63,249 nt of DNA, from contig JAZRIJ010000067.1 of assembly GCA_045645205.1 (NCBI GenBank), positions 1-63,249 on the forward strand, in the 5' to 3' direction. A program made the position numbers and the translations under genes. The notes below the pieces were generated by a model. The model ran no database searches. It was given only the letters and a program-made list of their open reading frames with translations, and was not told the DNA's origin. This document shows, piece by piece, positions 7,767 through 16,004 of the stretch (position 1 is its first letter; each line of letters opens with the position of its first letter). Origin of the DNA: RGIG1995 sp045645205 (lineage in GTDB: Bacteria > Bacillota > Clostridia > Oscillospirales > CAG-272).

Positions 7767-9416
7767 ATGGCAAACATTTTGAAAAAATCCGAAAAATTTG
7801 AGGGAGTAAAAGGTCCTATCCTTACAATAGTTATGGATGGAGTCGGAATAGCTCCGGATACAGACGGTAATGCTTTTTCAAAGGCATATACACCTACACT
7901 TGACAGGCTTATGAAGGAATATCCCACATTGGTGCTCAAGGCTCACGGAACGGCTGTAGGTCTTCCGGGGGATGATGATATGGGTAACTCCGAGGTCGGA
8001 CATAACGCACTTGGCTCAGGACAGGTTTTCAGCCAGGGTGCAAAGCTTGTGTCAGAATCAATAGAAAGCGGAAAGATGTTTGCAAGCGAAACCTGGCGGA
8101 CACTTACCAAAAATGTAATTGACAATAACTCCACATTACATTTCCTCGGACTTTTTTCCGACGGTAATGTTCACTCGCATATTAATCATCTTAAGGCTAT
8201 GATCGAGCAGGCAAAGATTTGCGGTATTGCAAGAGTGCGTGTACATATCCTTCTTGACGGAAGAGATGTTGGCGAGACCTCGGCACTTGAATATATCGAG
8301 CCGTTTGAAGAGTTTATCGGAAACCTCCGCGATGCTTCTTTCGATATCAAAATAGCGTCGGGCGGCGGCAGAATGAAGATAACCATGGACAGATACGAGG
8401 CTAACTGGTCTATGGTGGAAGAGGGTTGGAAGACACATGTTCTCGGAGAGGGCAGATATTTTGCATCGGCTACCGAAGCAGTTAAGACATACAGAGAAGA
8501 GACAGGCGTTATCGACCAGGATCTCCCTCCCTTTGTTATTGGGAAAGACGGCAAGCCTGTAGGTGTTGTTGAAGACGGAGACAGTGTTATTTTCTTTAAT
8601 TTTAGAGGAGACCGTTCTATTGAAATCTCAACAGCTTTTGATGCAAAGGGGTTCGACAAGTTTGACAGAAAGCGTGTACCCGATGTAATGTATGCAGGTA
8701 TGCTTGAATATGACGGCGATCTTCATATTCCTTCGCGTTATCTTGTAAATCCCCCCGAAATAACACAGACCATGGGTGAATATCTTACCAATGAAGGTAT
8801 AACCCAGTTTGCTCTTTCCGAAACACAGAAATATGGACACGTAACATATTTCTGGAACGGAAATAAGAGCGGTAAGTTCAGCGAGGAGCTTGAGACATAT
8901 GTGGAGATTCCCTCAGATGTTGTTCCGTTTGAGCAGCGCCCTTGGATGAAGTGCGCCGAGATAACAGATAAGCTTATTGAAGCTCTCGAAAGTAACAAAT
9001 ATAAGGTTTTGAGAGTAAACTTTCCCAATGGTGATATGGTGGGACATACAGGTAATTTCCACGCAACAAAGATAAGCCTTGAGGCGCTTGATCTTTGTAT
9101 TAAGCGTATTCTTGAGGCGCTTGATAAGGTAGGTGGCATTGCAATTATTACTGCAGATCACGGTAATTCTGACGAAATGTATGAAATGGATAAAAAGGCG
9201 GGCGTTCCAAAGTCAAACAAGGATGGATCTTTTAAGTCAAAAACGAGCCATACACTGAATCCCGTTCCCATGATTATTTACGATAACAATGACAGAGACT
9301 CATACACGGTTAAAGAGGGCAAGTTTGGTCTTTCCAATGTTGCGGCTACCGTTGTAAATCTTCTCGGTTATGAAAAGCCGGAGGCTTGGGATGAATCGGT
9401 AATCGAGCTTAAATAA
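7767..9416 (+). CDS. gpmI: 2,3-bisphosphoglycerate-independent phosphoglycerate mutase
   Basis: A 549-residue cytoplasmic enzyme that interconverts 3- and 2-phosphoglycerate in glycolysis/gluconeogenesis. The alkaline-phosphatase-like metal motifs are visible: TIVMDGVGIAPDTDGNAF, the phosphoserine site MGNSEVGHNALG, LLDGRDVGETSA, NFRGDRS, NGDMVGHTG and ITADHGNSDEM. It is somewhat longer than the ~510-residue B. subtilis enzyme and resembles the longer, plant-like iPGM form. The start follows GGAGGAATAACAGAT. It is followed after 21 nt by the sortase gene, so co-transcription is possible. Confidence 0.96.
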   Translation: MANILKKSEKFEGVKGPILTIVMDGVGIAPDTDGNAFSKAYTPTLDRLMKEYPTLVLKAHGTAVGLPGDDDMGNSEVGHNALGSGQVFSQGAKLVSESIESGKMFASETWRTLTKNVIDNNSTLHFLGLFSDGNVHSHINHLKAMIEQAKICGIARVRVHILLDGRDVGETSALEYIEPFEEFIGNLRDASFDIKIASGGGRMKITMDRYEANWSMVEEGWKTHVLGEGRYFASATEAVKTYREETGVIDQDLPPFVIGKDGKPVGVVEDGDSVIFFNFRGDRSIEISTAFDAKGFDKFDRKRVPDVMYAGMLEYDGDLHIPSRYLVNPPEITQTMGEYLTNEGITQFALSETQKYGHVTYFWNGNKSGKFSEELETYVEIPSDVVPFEQRPWMKCAEITDKLIEALESNKYKVLRVNFPNGDMVGHTGNFHATKISLEALDLCIKRILEALDKVGGIAIITADHGNSDEMYEMDKKAGVPKSNKDGSFKSKTSHTLNPVPMIIYDNNDRDSYTVKEGKFGLSNVAATVVNLLGYEKPEAWDESVIELK

Positions 9417-9437
9417 TTATATTTTTTAGGAGATAGA

Positions 9438-10592
9438 ATGGAAAACAACGACAAGAACAGAGCAGAGGAGCTTGAAAATGTAAAAGAACAAGATAATGTT
9501 GTTTTTTTCGAAGAGCAAAAGTCTGTTAATACACCCGAAAACCGAGAGGAAGTTTCATCCTCTGTCGGTGAACAATTGAATAGTGATACGGTGTCTGTTG
9601 ATGCTTTTCCTTCTTCTTCGGGGGATATGATTTTGGGGGATACAAAATCTACAGACAGCGTTGAGAAAAAAGAGACTGACGAGCAGATCGGTGAACACAA
9701 TGATGAAGGCGATATTGGCATAAGTAAGAAAAGGACAGTTATGTCTGTCCTTAGAATAGTCTTGATAATTATATTTTTTTGTGTGTTTGCTGTGTCGGTA
9801 TTTATGATCGGATCAAATGTCATACAAGGTTATTTGGCAAATGATATTTATAATGAGATGAGCAACGATTTTTTTGAGGGAATGGACAGAACGGGATTTA
9901 TGGACTATCTTGCTCCTGCAGTCATTGATTCTTCTATGCCCAAATATGACGCAACCAGAAAGTTGGAAGGCGGTGGAGATTATCGAATTATTGATACGAA
10001 TAACCAGTTTTTTGAGCAGTTCAAGAAAAAACTTATTCAGTATATGGAGATCAATCCCGATATATACGGATGGATACAGGTTGACGGAACGAATATTAGC
10101 TATGCTTGCGTAAAGGGTACGAATAACTTCTACTACCTTGATCATACAGCAACACTTGAATCGAATGTGAACGGCGCTATTTTTGCGGATTACAGATGCT
10201 CTTTTGATGTTGTTAAAAATCCAAACCTTGTGTTTTACGGACACAACATGATATATCCATCGCAGATGTTTAACGAACTGACAAAATATCTTGATGCAAA
10301 TTTTTTTGAAAACAACAAATATGTAACTATATATACTCTTGACGGTGTTTACCGATTTGAGATATTTTCAATATATGAAACCGATACAAAGTATCATTAC
10401 TGCCAATTGGCATTTAATTCAAACGAGGTATTTGTTAATTGGTGCTATGAAATGAAGTCAAAATCTCTTCATCAAAGAAATATTTCGGATTTTACACCGG
10501 AATCAAGGATTTTAACTTTATCAACATGCACAAACGGTGCTCAATCGAGAAGATATTCATTGCAGGCGAAGCTTGTAATGATTGAAAAATAA
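9438..10592 (+). CDS. srtB: Class B-type sortase with a long acidic cytoplasmic N-terminus
   Basis: A 384-residue membrane-anchored transpeptidase. Residues 1-~100 are a strongly acidic, low-complexity cytoplasmic region rich in E, D, S and V. A single transmembrane helix follows (~105-130, VLRIVLIIIFFCVFAVSVFM), then the sortase domain. The catalytic triad is visible as His in VFYGHNMIYP, Cys in LTLSTCTN and Arg in SRRYSLQ. Sortases of this class join substrates to peptidoglycan or pilins; no sorting-signal substrate is encoded nearby. The N-terminal extension is longer than in typical SrtB proteins. The 3' end overlaps the start region of the glycosyltransferase gene. Confidence 0.88.
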   Translation: MENNDKNRAEELENVKEQDNVVFFEEQKSVNTPENREEVSSSVGEQLNSDTVSVDAFPSSSGDMILGDTKSTDSVEKKETDEQIGEHNDEGDIGISKKRTVMSVLRIVLIIIFFCVFAVSVFMIGSNVIQGYLANDIYNEMSNDFFEGMDRTGFMDYLAPAVIDSSMPKYDATRKLEGGGDYRIIDTNNQFFEQFKKKLIQYMEINPDIYGWIQVDGTNISYACVKGTNNFYYLDHTATLESNVNGAIFADYRCSFDVVKNPNLVFYGHNMIYPSQMFNELTKYLDANFFENNKYVTIYTLDGVYRFEIFSIYETDTKYHYCQLAFNSNEVFVNWCYEMKSKSLHQRNISDFTPESRILTLSTCTNGAQSRRYSLQAKLVMIEK

Positions 10593-10611
10593 TTACAGGA
10601 AGGCGCTGAAA

Positions 10612-11328
10612 GTGATGATTTCTGTTGTTATTCCCGTTTACAACGAAGAAAAAAGAATAGAGAAGACAGCGGAAATTCTTGATACCTATCTGAAAAAAAC
10701 TTTTGACAGGTATGAAATTGTATTTTCTAATGACGGAAGTGTGGACGATACTTTTAATTCCGCAAAAAAGCTTTGTGAGAGTAATCCTAATATAAAGGTT
10801 GTAGGTTACTCCGAGAATAAGGGCAAGGGACGGGCTGTCAGACAGGGGATATTGGCTTCAGAGGGAGATATTGTACTGTTTACCGACTGCGATCTTGCAT
10901 ACGGAACAGAAGTTATAAAGGATGCTGTTGACTGCTTTGAGAAAACGGGCGCAGAGGTTGTAACAGGATCGAGAAACTTAAATTCTGAAAGTTATGAGGG
11001 ATACACCATTACCCGAAAAATAATGTCAAAAGTATATTTTAAAATAATTGCATTTGCTTCGGGTTTTAAGCTGACAGATTCTCAATGTGGTTTTAAGTGT
11101 TTTAGAAAGAAGGCTGCTCATGATATATTTTCTGAATGTGTTATAGATAGCTTTGCGTTTGACCTTGAAGCTTTAATGAAGGCACAGGAGAAGGGTTATA
11201 AAATTGTTGAGCTTCCGGTTAAAATATTGAGTAATGACAACAGCGAATCAAAGGTAAGAATGATAAGGGATACATTAAAAATGCTGGGGGATATAAGAAA
11301 AATTAAGAAATCCAAAAAGGATGGATGA
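10612..11328 (+). CDS. Glycosyltransferase family 2, DPM1/Alg5-like
   Basis: About 238 residues with the GT-A signatures ISVVIPVYNEEKRIEKT, FSNDGSVDDTF and the metal-binding TDCDLAYG, followed by SQCGFKCFRKKAA, which is typical of dolichyl/polyprenyl-phosphate glycosyltransferases. It probably transfers a sugar from a nucleotide donor to polyprenyl phosphate for cell-envelope glycan synthesis; the exact sugar is not predictable. There is no C-terminal transmembrane pair. AGGAAGG at 10598-10604 supports GTG 10612 or ATG 10615 as the start. It follows the sortase gene closely, so the two may share an envelope role. Confidence 0.85.
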   Translation: MMISVVIPVYNEEKRIEKTAEILDTYLKKTFDRYEIVFSNDGSVDDTFNSAKKLCESNPNIKVVGYSENKGKGRAVRQGILASEGDIVLFTDCDLAYGTEVIKDAVDCFEKTGAEVVTGSRNLNSESYEGYTITRKIMSKVYFKIIAFASGFKLTDSQCGFKCFRKKAAHDIFSECVIDSFAFDLEALMKAQEKGYKIVELPVKILSNDNSESKVRMIRDTLKMLGDIRKIKKSKKDG

Positions 11329-11366
11329 GTCAATTTGATTTTTTGGCTTACTATCAGTATAAAGTG

Positions 11367-11410
11367 AATAAAAACAAGGTCAATGAGTCGATTTGGTCTT
11401 GTTTTTATTT
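11367..11410 (+). terminator. Rho-independent terminator after the glycosyltransferase gene
   Basis: AATAAAAACAAG (11367-11378) pairs with CTTGTTTTTATT (11398-11409), giving a stem with a U-rich descending arm. Confidence 0.7.
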
Positions 11411-11540
11411 ATATTAAAAAATATAAAAAAGTTACAAAACTATTGTATTTACACTTTTTATATGATACACTAATACCGATAAAAAAATTATTATTTAATT
11501 TGTCTTTTTATAAAAATAATTAATTGATGCGGAGTTTGTT

Positions 11541-12440
11541 ATGGTCGATCAAAAAATTGAGTCACTGCTGGCAGTAGTAAAATACGGAAATTTTACAAGG
11601 GCGGCTGAGGTTTTATCTCTTACTCAGCCAGCGGTCAGCCATCACATCAAGCAACTTGAAAATGAATTGGGAGTTATCATCTTTTCACGAAAAAAGGGTG
11701 ATTTGAAGCTGACTGCATCAGGCGAAATTGTTGTAAAATATTGCTTGAGGATTAATGCTATCTATGACAGAATGAAAGAAGTTTTGTCTGATAGAGAGAA
11801 CAATATTGAGCGTTTGAGGATAGGTATAACTCACACTGCTGAGAGTAATGTTATAGCAGAGGTGTTGGCAAAATACGGAAATGACAACCCTGACATTATT
11901 ATTACTATAATCACAGATTCTATAAAAAATCTTTATAGTATGCTTGAGAATTATGAGATAGATTTTGCTATTGTGGAGGGTGTTTCGAGTAATACCGATA
12001 TTAATTCAGTATTGCTTGATACAGACTATCTTGTGTGTGCTGTTGCAAACGAGAACCCTCTGTCCAAGCAATCGATGGTTACTATAGAGGAACTTAAAAA
12101 GCAGAGACTGATATTGCGGCTGCCCATGTCGGGAACGGTAAATTTGTTTGTCAGCAGTCTGGAAAGCATAAATAGGTCTATTGACGAATTTAATGTTATT
12201 CTTGAGGTTGACAACATTGATACAATCAAGACACTTATTAGAAAAAATCTGGGGGTCTCTATCCTGCCCAAGTCTACATGTATGGACGAGGTACGCAAGC
12301 AAAAAATGACTGTTTTGCCTATTGAGAACTTAAGTATGATAAGAGAGACGAATATTATTTATCTCAAGGACTTTAATCATACAAAAGTGCTGAAAGATAT
12401 TACAAAGTTGTATAACAAGATTACAAAAGTGCAAAAGTGA
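11541..12440 (+). CDS. LysR-family transcriptional regulator
   Basis: A 299-residue regulator. The N-terminal winged helix-turn-helix is clear (LLAVVKYGNFTRAAEVLSLT, QPAVSHHIKQLENELGVIIF). Residues ~90-295 form the periplasmic-binding-protein-like effector domain (RIGITHTAESNVIAEVLAKY, IDFAIVEG, LGVSILPKS). It resembles CysL/CynR-like members, but the effector cannot be read from the sequence. It lies upstream of the thiamine operon in the same direction, but that operon has its own promoter and TPP riboswitch, so a regulatory link is not implied. Confidence 0.9.
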   Translation: MVDQKIESLLAVVKYGNFTRAAEVLSLTQPAVSHHIKQLENELGVIIFSRKKGDLKLTASGEIVVKYCLRINAIYDRMKEVLSDRENNIERLRIGITHTAESNVIAEVLAKYGNDNPDIIITIITDSIKNLYSMLENYEIDFAIVEGVSSNTDINSVLLDTDYLVCAVANENPLSKQSMVTIEELKKQRLILRLPMSGTVNLFVSSLESINRSIDEFNVILEVDNIDTIKTLIRKNLGVSILPKSTCMDEVRKQKMTVLPIENLSMIRETNIIYLKDFNHTKVLKDITKLYNKITKVQK

Positions 12441-12533
12441 TTATTTTTCAAGCAAAAAATGGTGTGTAAAGTATTGAAGTAAACAACTTTAACGTAAAAA
12501 AGTAATAAAACTTGGGAAAATTAATTTAACCTA

Positions 12534-12562
12534 TTGCATTTTTTGAAAAATAGGTTTATAAT
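12534..12562 (+). promoter_or_regulatory. Promoter of the thiamine operon
   Basis: TTGCAT (12534-12539), a 17-nt spacer and TATAAT (12557-12562), placing transcription start about 15 nt before the TPP aptamer. Confidence 0.75.
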
Positions 12563-12577
12563 AACCACAACAATTGA

Positions 12578-12676
12578 ACAGACGGGAGCTTGTATTACAG
12601 GCTGAGAGGAAGGTATGACCTTCGACCGATAACCTGATTTGGATAATGCCAACGTAGGGATGCCTGATATACAAGT
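12578..12676 (+). ncRNA. TPP riboswitch (THI element)
   Basis: The conserved aptamer parts are present in order: ACGGGAGC, GGCTGAGAGG (P3 entry), a small P3 hairpin, CGACCGATAACCTGATTTGG, then ATAATGCCAACGTAGGGA. CTTGTAT (12589-12595) pairs with ATACAAG (12669-12675) to close the element. It lies upstream of thiW and is followed by an intrinsic terminator, so thiamine pyrophosphate would cause early termination. Confidence 0.95.
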
Positions 12677-12682
12677 ATTTTT

Positions 12683-12717
12683 AACGGAAGTTACCAAATA
12701 AGGTAGCTTCCGTTTTT
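12683..12717 (+). terminator. Riboswitch expression-platform terminator
   Basis: AACGGAAGTTACC (12683-12695) pairs with GGTAGCTTCCGTT (12702-12714) with one G-U, followed by a T run. It starts 7 nt after the aptamer closing stem. Confidence 0.88.
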
Positions 12718-12791
12718 TGATTTTTGAAAGGGGATGGAACGATATTTTTTCCGAAGATACAAAGAGAAAGGTCTTTGGGAACGGATGGAAG

Positions 12792-12914
12792 GGGAGCGCC
12801 TTGTATCTTGTATTTTTGCGATGGGAACCCGTGTTTCGGGGTGAGAGGGGAAAAATATTCCCGACCGAGCGAGGTAGTTTTATTACTTCGTAAAAAATAC
12901 GAAAGAGGTAATTT
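12792..12914 (+). promoter_or_regulatory. Structured thiW leader containing a degraded second TPP-aptamer-like segment
   Basis: TGAGAGG (12842-12848), 13 nt, and CGACCGA (12862-12868) reproduce exactly the motif and spacing seen in the true aptamer (12603-12609 and 12623-12629), again with a hairpin between. GGGAGC (12792-12797) followed by TTGTAT (12801-12806) matches the aptamer's 5' strand. The 3' half (CCTGATTTGG, GCCAACGTAGGGA) is missing. A TTCGTA/TACGAA hairpin lies just before the thiW start. It is probably a decayed duplicate aptamer. Confidence 0.55.
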
Positions 12915-12918
12915 TATT

Positions 12919-13641
12919 ATGAAAAAACAGAAATTATTATTAAAAATGACTGTGCTCTCCATGTTCGTTGCAATAGGTGTTGTAATATCGCCTTTTTTGC
13001 GTGTAGAGGGTATGTGTCCAATGGCGCACTTTATCAACATAGTATGCTCGGTGTTTCTCGGCCCCTGGTATTCGCTTTTGTGCGCAACACTCATAGGTAT
13101 TATAAGAATGGTAACTATGGCAATACCGCCGTTAGCCTTAACGGGAGCTGTTTTCGGAGCATTTCTGTCGGGAGTTTTTTACAGGATATCAAAGGGAAAG
13201 ATACTCTTTGCCGTTCTCGGTGAAATAATCGGAACGGGCTTTATCGGAGCTGTCGCGTCATATCCTGTTATGACATTTATCATGGGAAAAGAGGGGTTAA
13301 GCTGGATGTTTTACGTTCCCTCGTTTGTGTGCGGAACGCTTATCGGCGGAAGTATTGCCTATGTATTTCTGCGCAAGCTTGCCGACAACGGAATGTTGAC
13401 AAAGATACAGGCGCAGCTTGCTTCAAAGTGCTATACGGATAAAAGCAGTATACTGTCAAATGCAATTACGATTGCAGCATTCGGCGGAATAGTATTTGTA
13501 GTTGTTGGAGTATTGAGTGATATATTCAAAATAAACTCTCCTACTCTTACATATATATCATATTCGGCGCTTGTAGTCTTTGGTGTTTGCGCCGTTGCAT
13601 ATTACGTAATAAAGAAAGTAAGAAAGGCTGAAGAAAAATGA
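12919..13641 (+). CDS. thiW: ThiW, thiazole-specific substrate-binding (S) component of an ECF transporter
   Basis: A 240-residue membrane protein whose N-terminal ~170 residues are the ThiW domain (FVAIGVVISPFLRVEGMCPM, HFINIVCSVFLGPWYSLLCA, SFVCGTLIGGSIAYVFLRKL). ThiW is predicted from comparative genomics to import hydroxyethylthiazole together with a shared EcfA/EcfA'/EcfT module, which is not in this window. The ATG at 12919 is preceded by GAAAGAGG. A longer upstream TTG-initiated frame would run through the structured leader and was rejected. The C-terminal ~70 residues add two further hydrophobic segments. It is the first gene of the TPP-controlled operon and overlaps thiM by 4 nt. Confidence 0.9.
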   Translation: MKKQKLLLKMTVLSMFVAIGVVISPFLRVEGMCPMAHFINIVCSVFLGPWYSLLCATLIGIIRMVTMAIPPLALTGAVFGAFLSGVFYRISKGKILFAVLGEIIGTGFIGAVASYPVMTFIMGKEGLSWMFYVPSFVCGTLIGGSIAYVFLRKLADNGMLTKIQAQLASKCYTDKSSILSNAITIAAFGGIVFVVVGVLSDIFKINSPTLTYISYSALVVFGVCAVAYYVIKKVRKAEEK

Positions 13642-14444
13642 CGGCAGACATATTAAACAAAATCAGAAACGGGGTGAAGCAGAAATCTCCCCTTATTCAT
13701 TGCATAACTAACCCCATTTCCATAAATCAATGCGCAAATGCCGTCCTTGCCGCAGGCGGACGTCCCATGATGGCGGAGCACCCGAAAGAGGTTGGGGAAA
13801 TAACCGTAACGGCAAATGCGCTTTTGTTGAACCTTGGTAACATAACCGATGTCAGAATGGAGTCAATGCTTATATCGGCAGGCGTTGCAAACAAGAACGA
13901 TATACCATGCGTTATTGATGCTGTGGGTGTTGCCTGTTCATCCCACCGCCGCGCTTATGCCTGCAGTTTGATCAAAGGCTCAAGACCTGCGGTTATTAAA
14001 GGCAACTACTCCGAGATAAATGCATTGTACAACGAAGGCTACAGCTCGGCAGGCGTTGATGCTGACAAAGCCTTGAATGAAAAAGATATAAAAAAAGCGG
14101 CGGCTATACTTGCCAAGAAATATAATACTGTCATACTTGCAAGCGGAAAGACCGATATTATAACCGACGGTGAAACAACGGTATCTGTAAAAAACGGCTG
14201 TGCTCAGCTGTCAAAGATAACGGGAACAGGCTGTATGCTGGGCGTGTTGTGCGCTGTATTTCTCTCCGAAGAAAGAAGCATAAATTCCGTCATAACCGCC
14301 TGTGCCGTTCTTGGAATTTGCGGACAGCTTTCCGAAAAAGACAAGGGCAACGGGAGCTTTTTTGTAGGGCTTATAGACAGGCTTTCGACACTGACTGACA
14401 GTGATCTAGAAAAATATATAGATATGGAGATAACAGAAATATGA
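13638..14444 (+). CDS. thiM: Hydroxyethylthiazole kinase
   Basis: A 268-residue ribokinase-like enzyme that phosphorylates 4-methyl-5-(2-hydroxyethyl)thiazole for salvage. Family motifs: LIHCITNPISINQCANAVLA, GGRPMMAEHPKEV, VIKGNYSEI and the anion-hole TGTGCMLGVL with the catalytic Cys. It is coupled by 4-nt overlaps to thiW and thiE. The pairing ThiW (uptake)-ThiM (phosphorylation) indicates that thiazole is scavenged. Confidence 0.96.
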   Translation: MTADILNKIRNGVKQKSPLIHCITNPISINQCANAVLAAGGRPMMAEHPKEVGEITVTANALLLNLGNITDVRMESMLISAGVANKNDIPCVIDAVGVACSSHRRAYACSLIKGSRPAVIKGNYSEINALYNEGYSSAGVDADKALNEKDIKKAAAILAKKYNTVILASGKTDIITDGETTVSVKNGCAQLSKITGTGCMLGVLCAVFLSEERSINSVITACAVLGICGQLSEKDKGNGSFFVGLIDRLSTLTDSDLEKYIDMEITEI

Positions 14445-15073
14445 AAAAACTTGATACAACTCTTTATTTTATAACAGACAGCACCGGATTTGACGAGCAT
14501 GAATTTTTAAGACGTGTCGAAGAGGCGCTGAAAGGGGGCGTTTCGCTTGTGCAGATACGTGAGAAAAACAGGACAACGAGAGAGTATATTGACCTTGCTG
14601 ACAAGGTTCATGAGCTGACAAAAAAATATAATGTTCCGCTTCTTATTGACGACAGAGTTGATATTGCATTGGCGGTAAGCGCCGAGGGCGTTCATCTCGG
14701 GCAGAGCGATATGCCGCTTGATGTTGCAAGAAAGCTGTTGGGGAAAAATGCCATAATCGGCGCTACAACAAAGACTGTTGAACAGGCGTTGGAAGCGCAA
14801 AAAAAAGGCGCAGACTATCTGGGGGTCGGGGCTATCTATCCTACAACAACAAAGGTACAGACTGTATTGACACCTGTGGAAACATTGAAAGATATCTGCA
14901 ATGCGGTTGATATTCCCGTAAATGCTATCGGCGGACTGAATAAGGACAATATTGATATTTTCAAGGGGATAGGCATATCGGGAATATGTGTTGTTTCTGC
15001 AATAATGAAAGCAGACGATCCGAAGAAGGCGGTAACGGAGCTGAAAGAAAAGATAATAGAGAATATTGAATAG
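14441..15073 (+). CDS. thiE: Thiamine-phosphate synthase
   Basis: A 210-residue TIM-barrel enzyme that joins HMP-pyrophosphate and HET-phosphate to thiamine phosphate. Visible motifs: GGVSLVQIREKNRTTREYID, LLIDDRVDIALA, GVHLGQSDMPL, IIGATTKT, YLGVGAIYPTTTK and AIGGLNKDNI. Length and motif order are typical. It overlaps thiM by 4 nt, and about 90 nt with a GCGGCA/TGCCGC hairpin separates it from thiD. Confidence 0.97.
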   Translation: MKKLDTTLYFITDSTGFDEHEFLRRVEEALKGGVSLVQIREKNRTTREYIDLADKVHELTKKYNVPLLIDDRVDIALAVSAEGVHLGQSDMPLDVARKLLGKNAIIGATTKTVEQALEAQKKGADYLGVGAIYPTTTKVQTVLTPVETLKDICNAVDIPVNAIGGLNKDNIDIFKGIGISGICVVSAIMKADDPKKAVTELKEKIIENIE

Positions 15074-15164
15074 ATAAAAGATTTTTGATGAATTGCGGCA
15101 GAATGGGGGCACCACTTTTTGCCGCTTAATAAAACGATGCTGATATTTGAAAGGAGAAAGTATT

Positions 15165-15977
15165 ATGAAAATGAAAACAGCATTGACCGTTGCGGGGAGC
15201 GACTGCAGCGGAGGCGCCGGTATTCAGGCAGATTTGAAAACAATGACCATGAACGGTGTTTATGCTATGAGTGTAATAACAGCGCTTACAGCCCAGAACA
15301 CAACCGGTGTACGAAGTATCTTCGAGGTTACTCCGGAATTTTTGAGAGATCAGCTTGACGCGGTATTTGAGGATATATATCCCGATGCGGTAAAAATTGG
15401 AATGGTATCATCAGCAAAGCTTATTGATGTAATAGCTGAAAGATTAATGCGTTACGGAGTAAAAAACATTGTAATTGATCCCGTTATGGTTGCAACAAGC
15501 GGATCAAAACTAATGCAGACGGAGGCAATATCAGCTCTGACAGCAAAGCTGTTGCCCATTTCAAGCCTTGTTACGCCGAACATACCCGAAGCCGAGGTTT
15601 TGGCGGGAACAGCGATCCATAATGAAGATGATATGAAAATGGCGGCAAAAACAATTGGGGATAAATACAAATGTGCCGTTTTGGTTAAAGGCGGACATAG
15701 CATAAAAGATGCAAACGATCTGTTGTATGCGCAAGGATTATTCAGCATATTTGAGGGTAAACGTATAGACAACCCAAACACACACGGGACAGGCTGTACG
15801 CTGTCAAGCGCAATAGCATCAAACCTTGCAAAAGGCTTTGAGCTTTCTGAGTCTGTAAAGCGGGCAAAGGATTATATATCCGGTGCGCTTGCGGCAATGC
15901 TTGATTTGGGCAAGGGTTCCGGCCCTATGCAACACAACTTTGATTTGAACAGCTGTTTTAACAATGAGGCTGAATAA
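15165..15977 (+). CDS. thiD: Bifunctional hydroxymethylpyrimidine kinase/phosphomethylpyrimidine kinase
   Basis: A 270-residue ribokinase-fold enzyme that makes HMP-PP for ThiE. Motifs: TVAGSDCSGGAGIQADLKTM at the start, MVATSGSKLM, VTPNIPEAEVLAG, LVKGGH and the catalytic NTHGTGCTLSSAIASN. The ATG at 15165 has AAAGGAG upstream; an alternative start 18 nt earlier lacks one. Confidence 0.97.
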   Translation: MKMKTALTVAGSDCSGGAGIQADLKTMTMNGVYAMSVITALTAQNTTGVRSIFEVTPEFLRDQLDAVFEDIYPDAVKIGMVSSAKLIDVIAERLMRYGVKNIVIDPVMVATSGSKLMQTEAISALTAKLLPISSLVTPNIPEAEVLAGTAIHNEDDMKMAAKTIGDKYKCAVLVKGGHSIKDANDLLYAQGLFSIFEGKRIDNPNTHGTGCTLSSAIASNLAKGFELSESVKRAKDYISGALAAMLDLGKGSGPMQHNFDLNSCFNNEAE

Positions 15978-16004
15978 TATCTGTTTTGAAAGGAATTAAA
16001 TAAT

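Noticed and set aside
8186..9139. Long minus-strand frames opposite gpmI
   Set aside because: They are shadows of a highly conserved gene and lack start signals.
11541..12440. LysR protein as regulator of the thiamine operon
   Set aside because: The operon has a complete promoter and TPP riboswitch, and the LysR gene is co-directional rather than divergent; proximity alone is not evidence.
12724..12918. Longer TTG-initiated N-terminus for ThiW
   Set aside because: The added 65 residues come from the structured leader and are not membrane-like; ATG 12919 has a good ribosome binding site.
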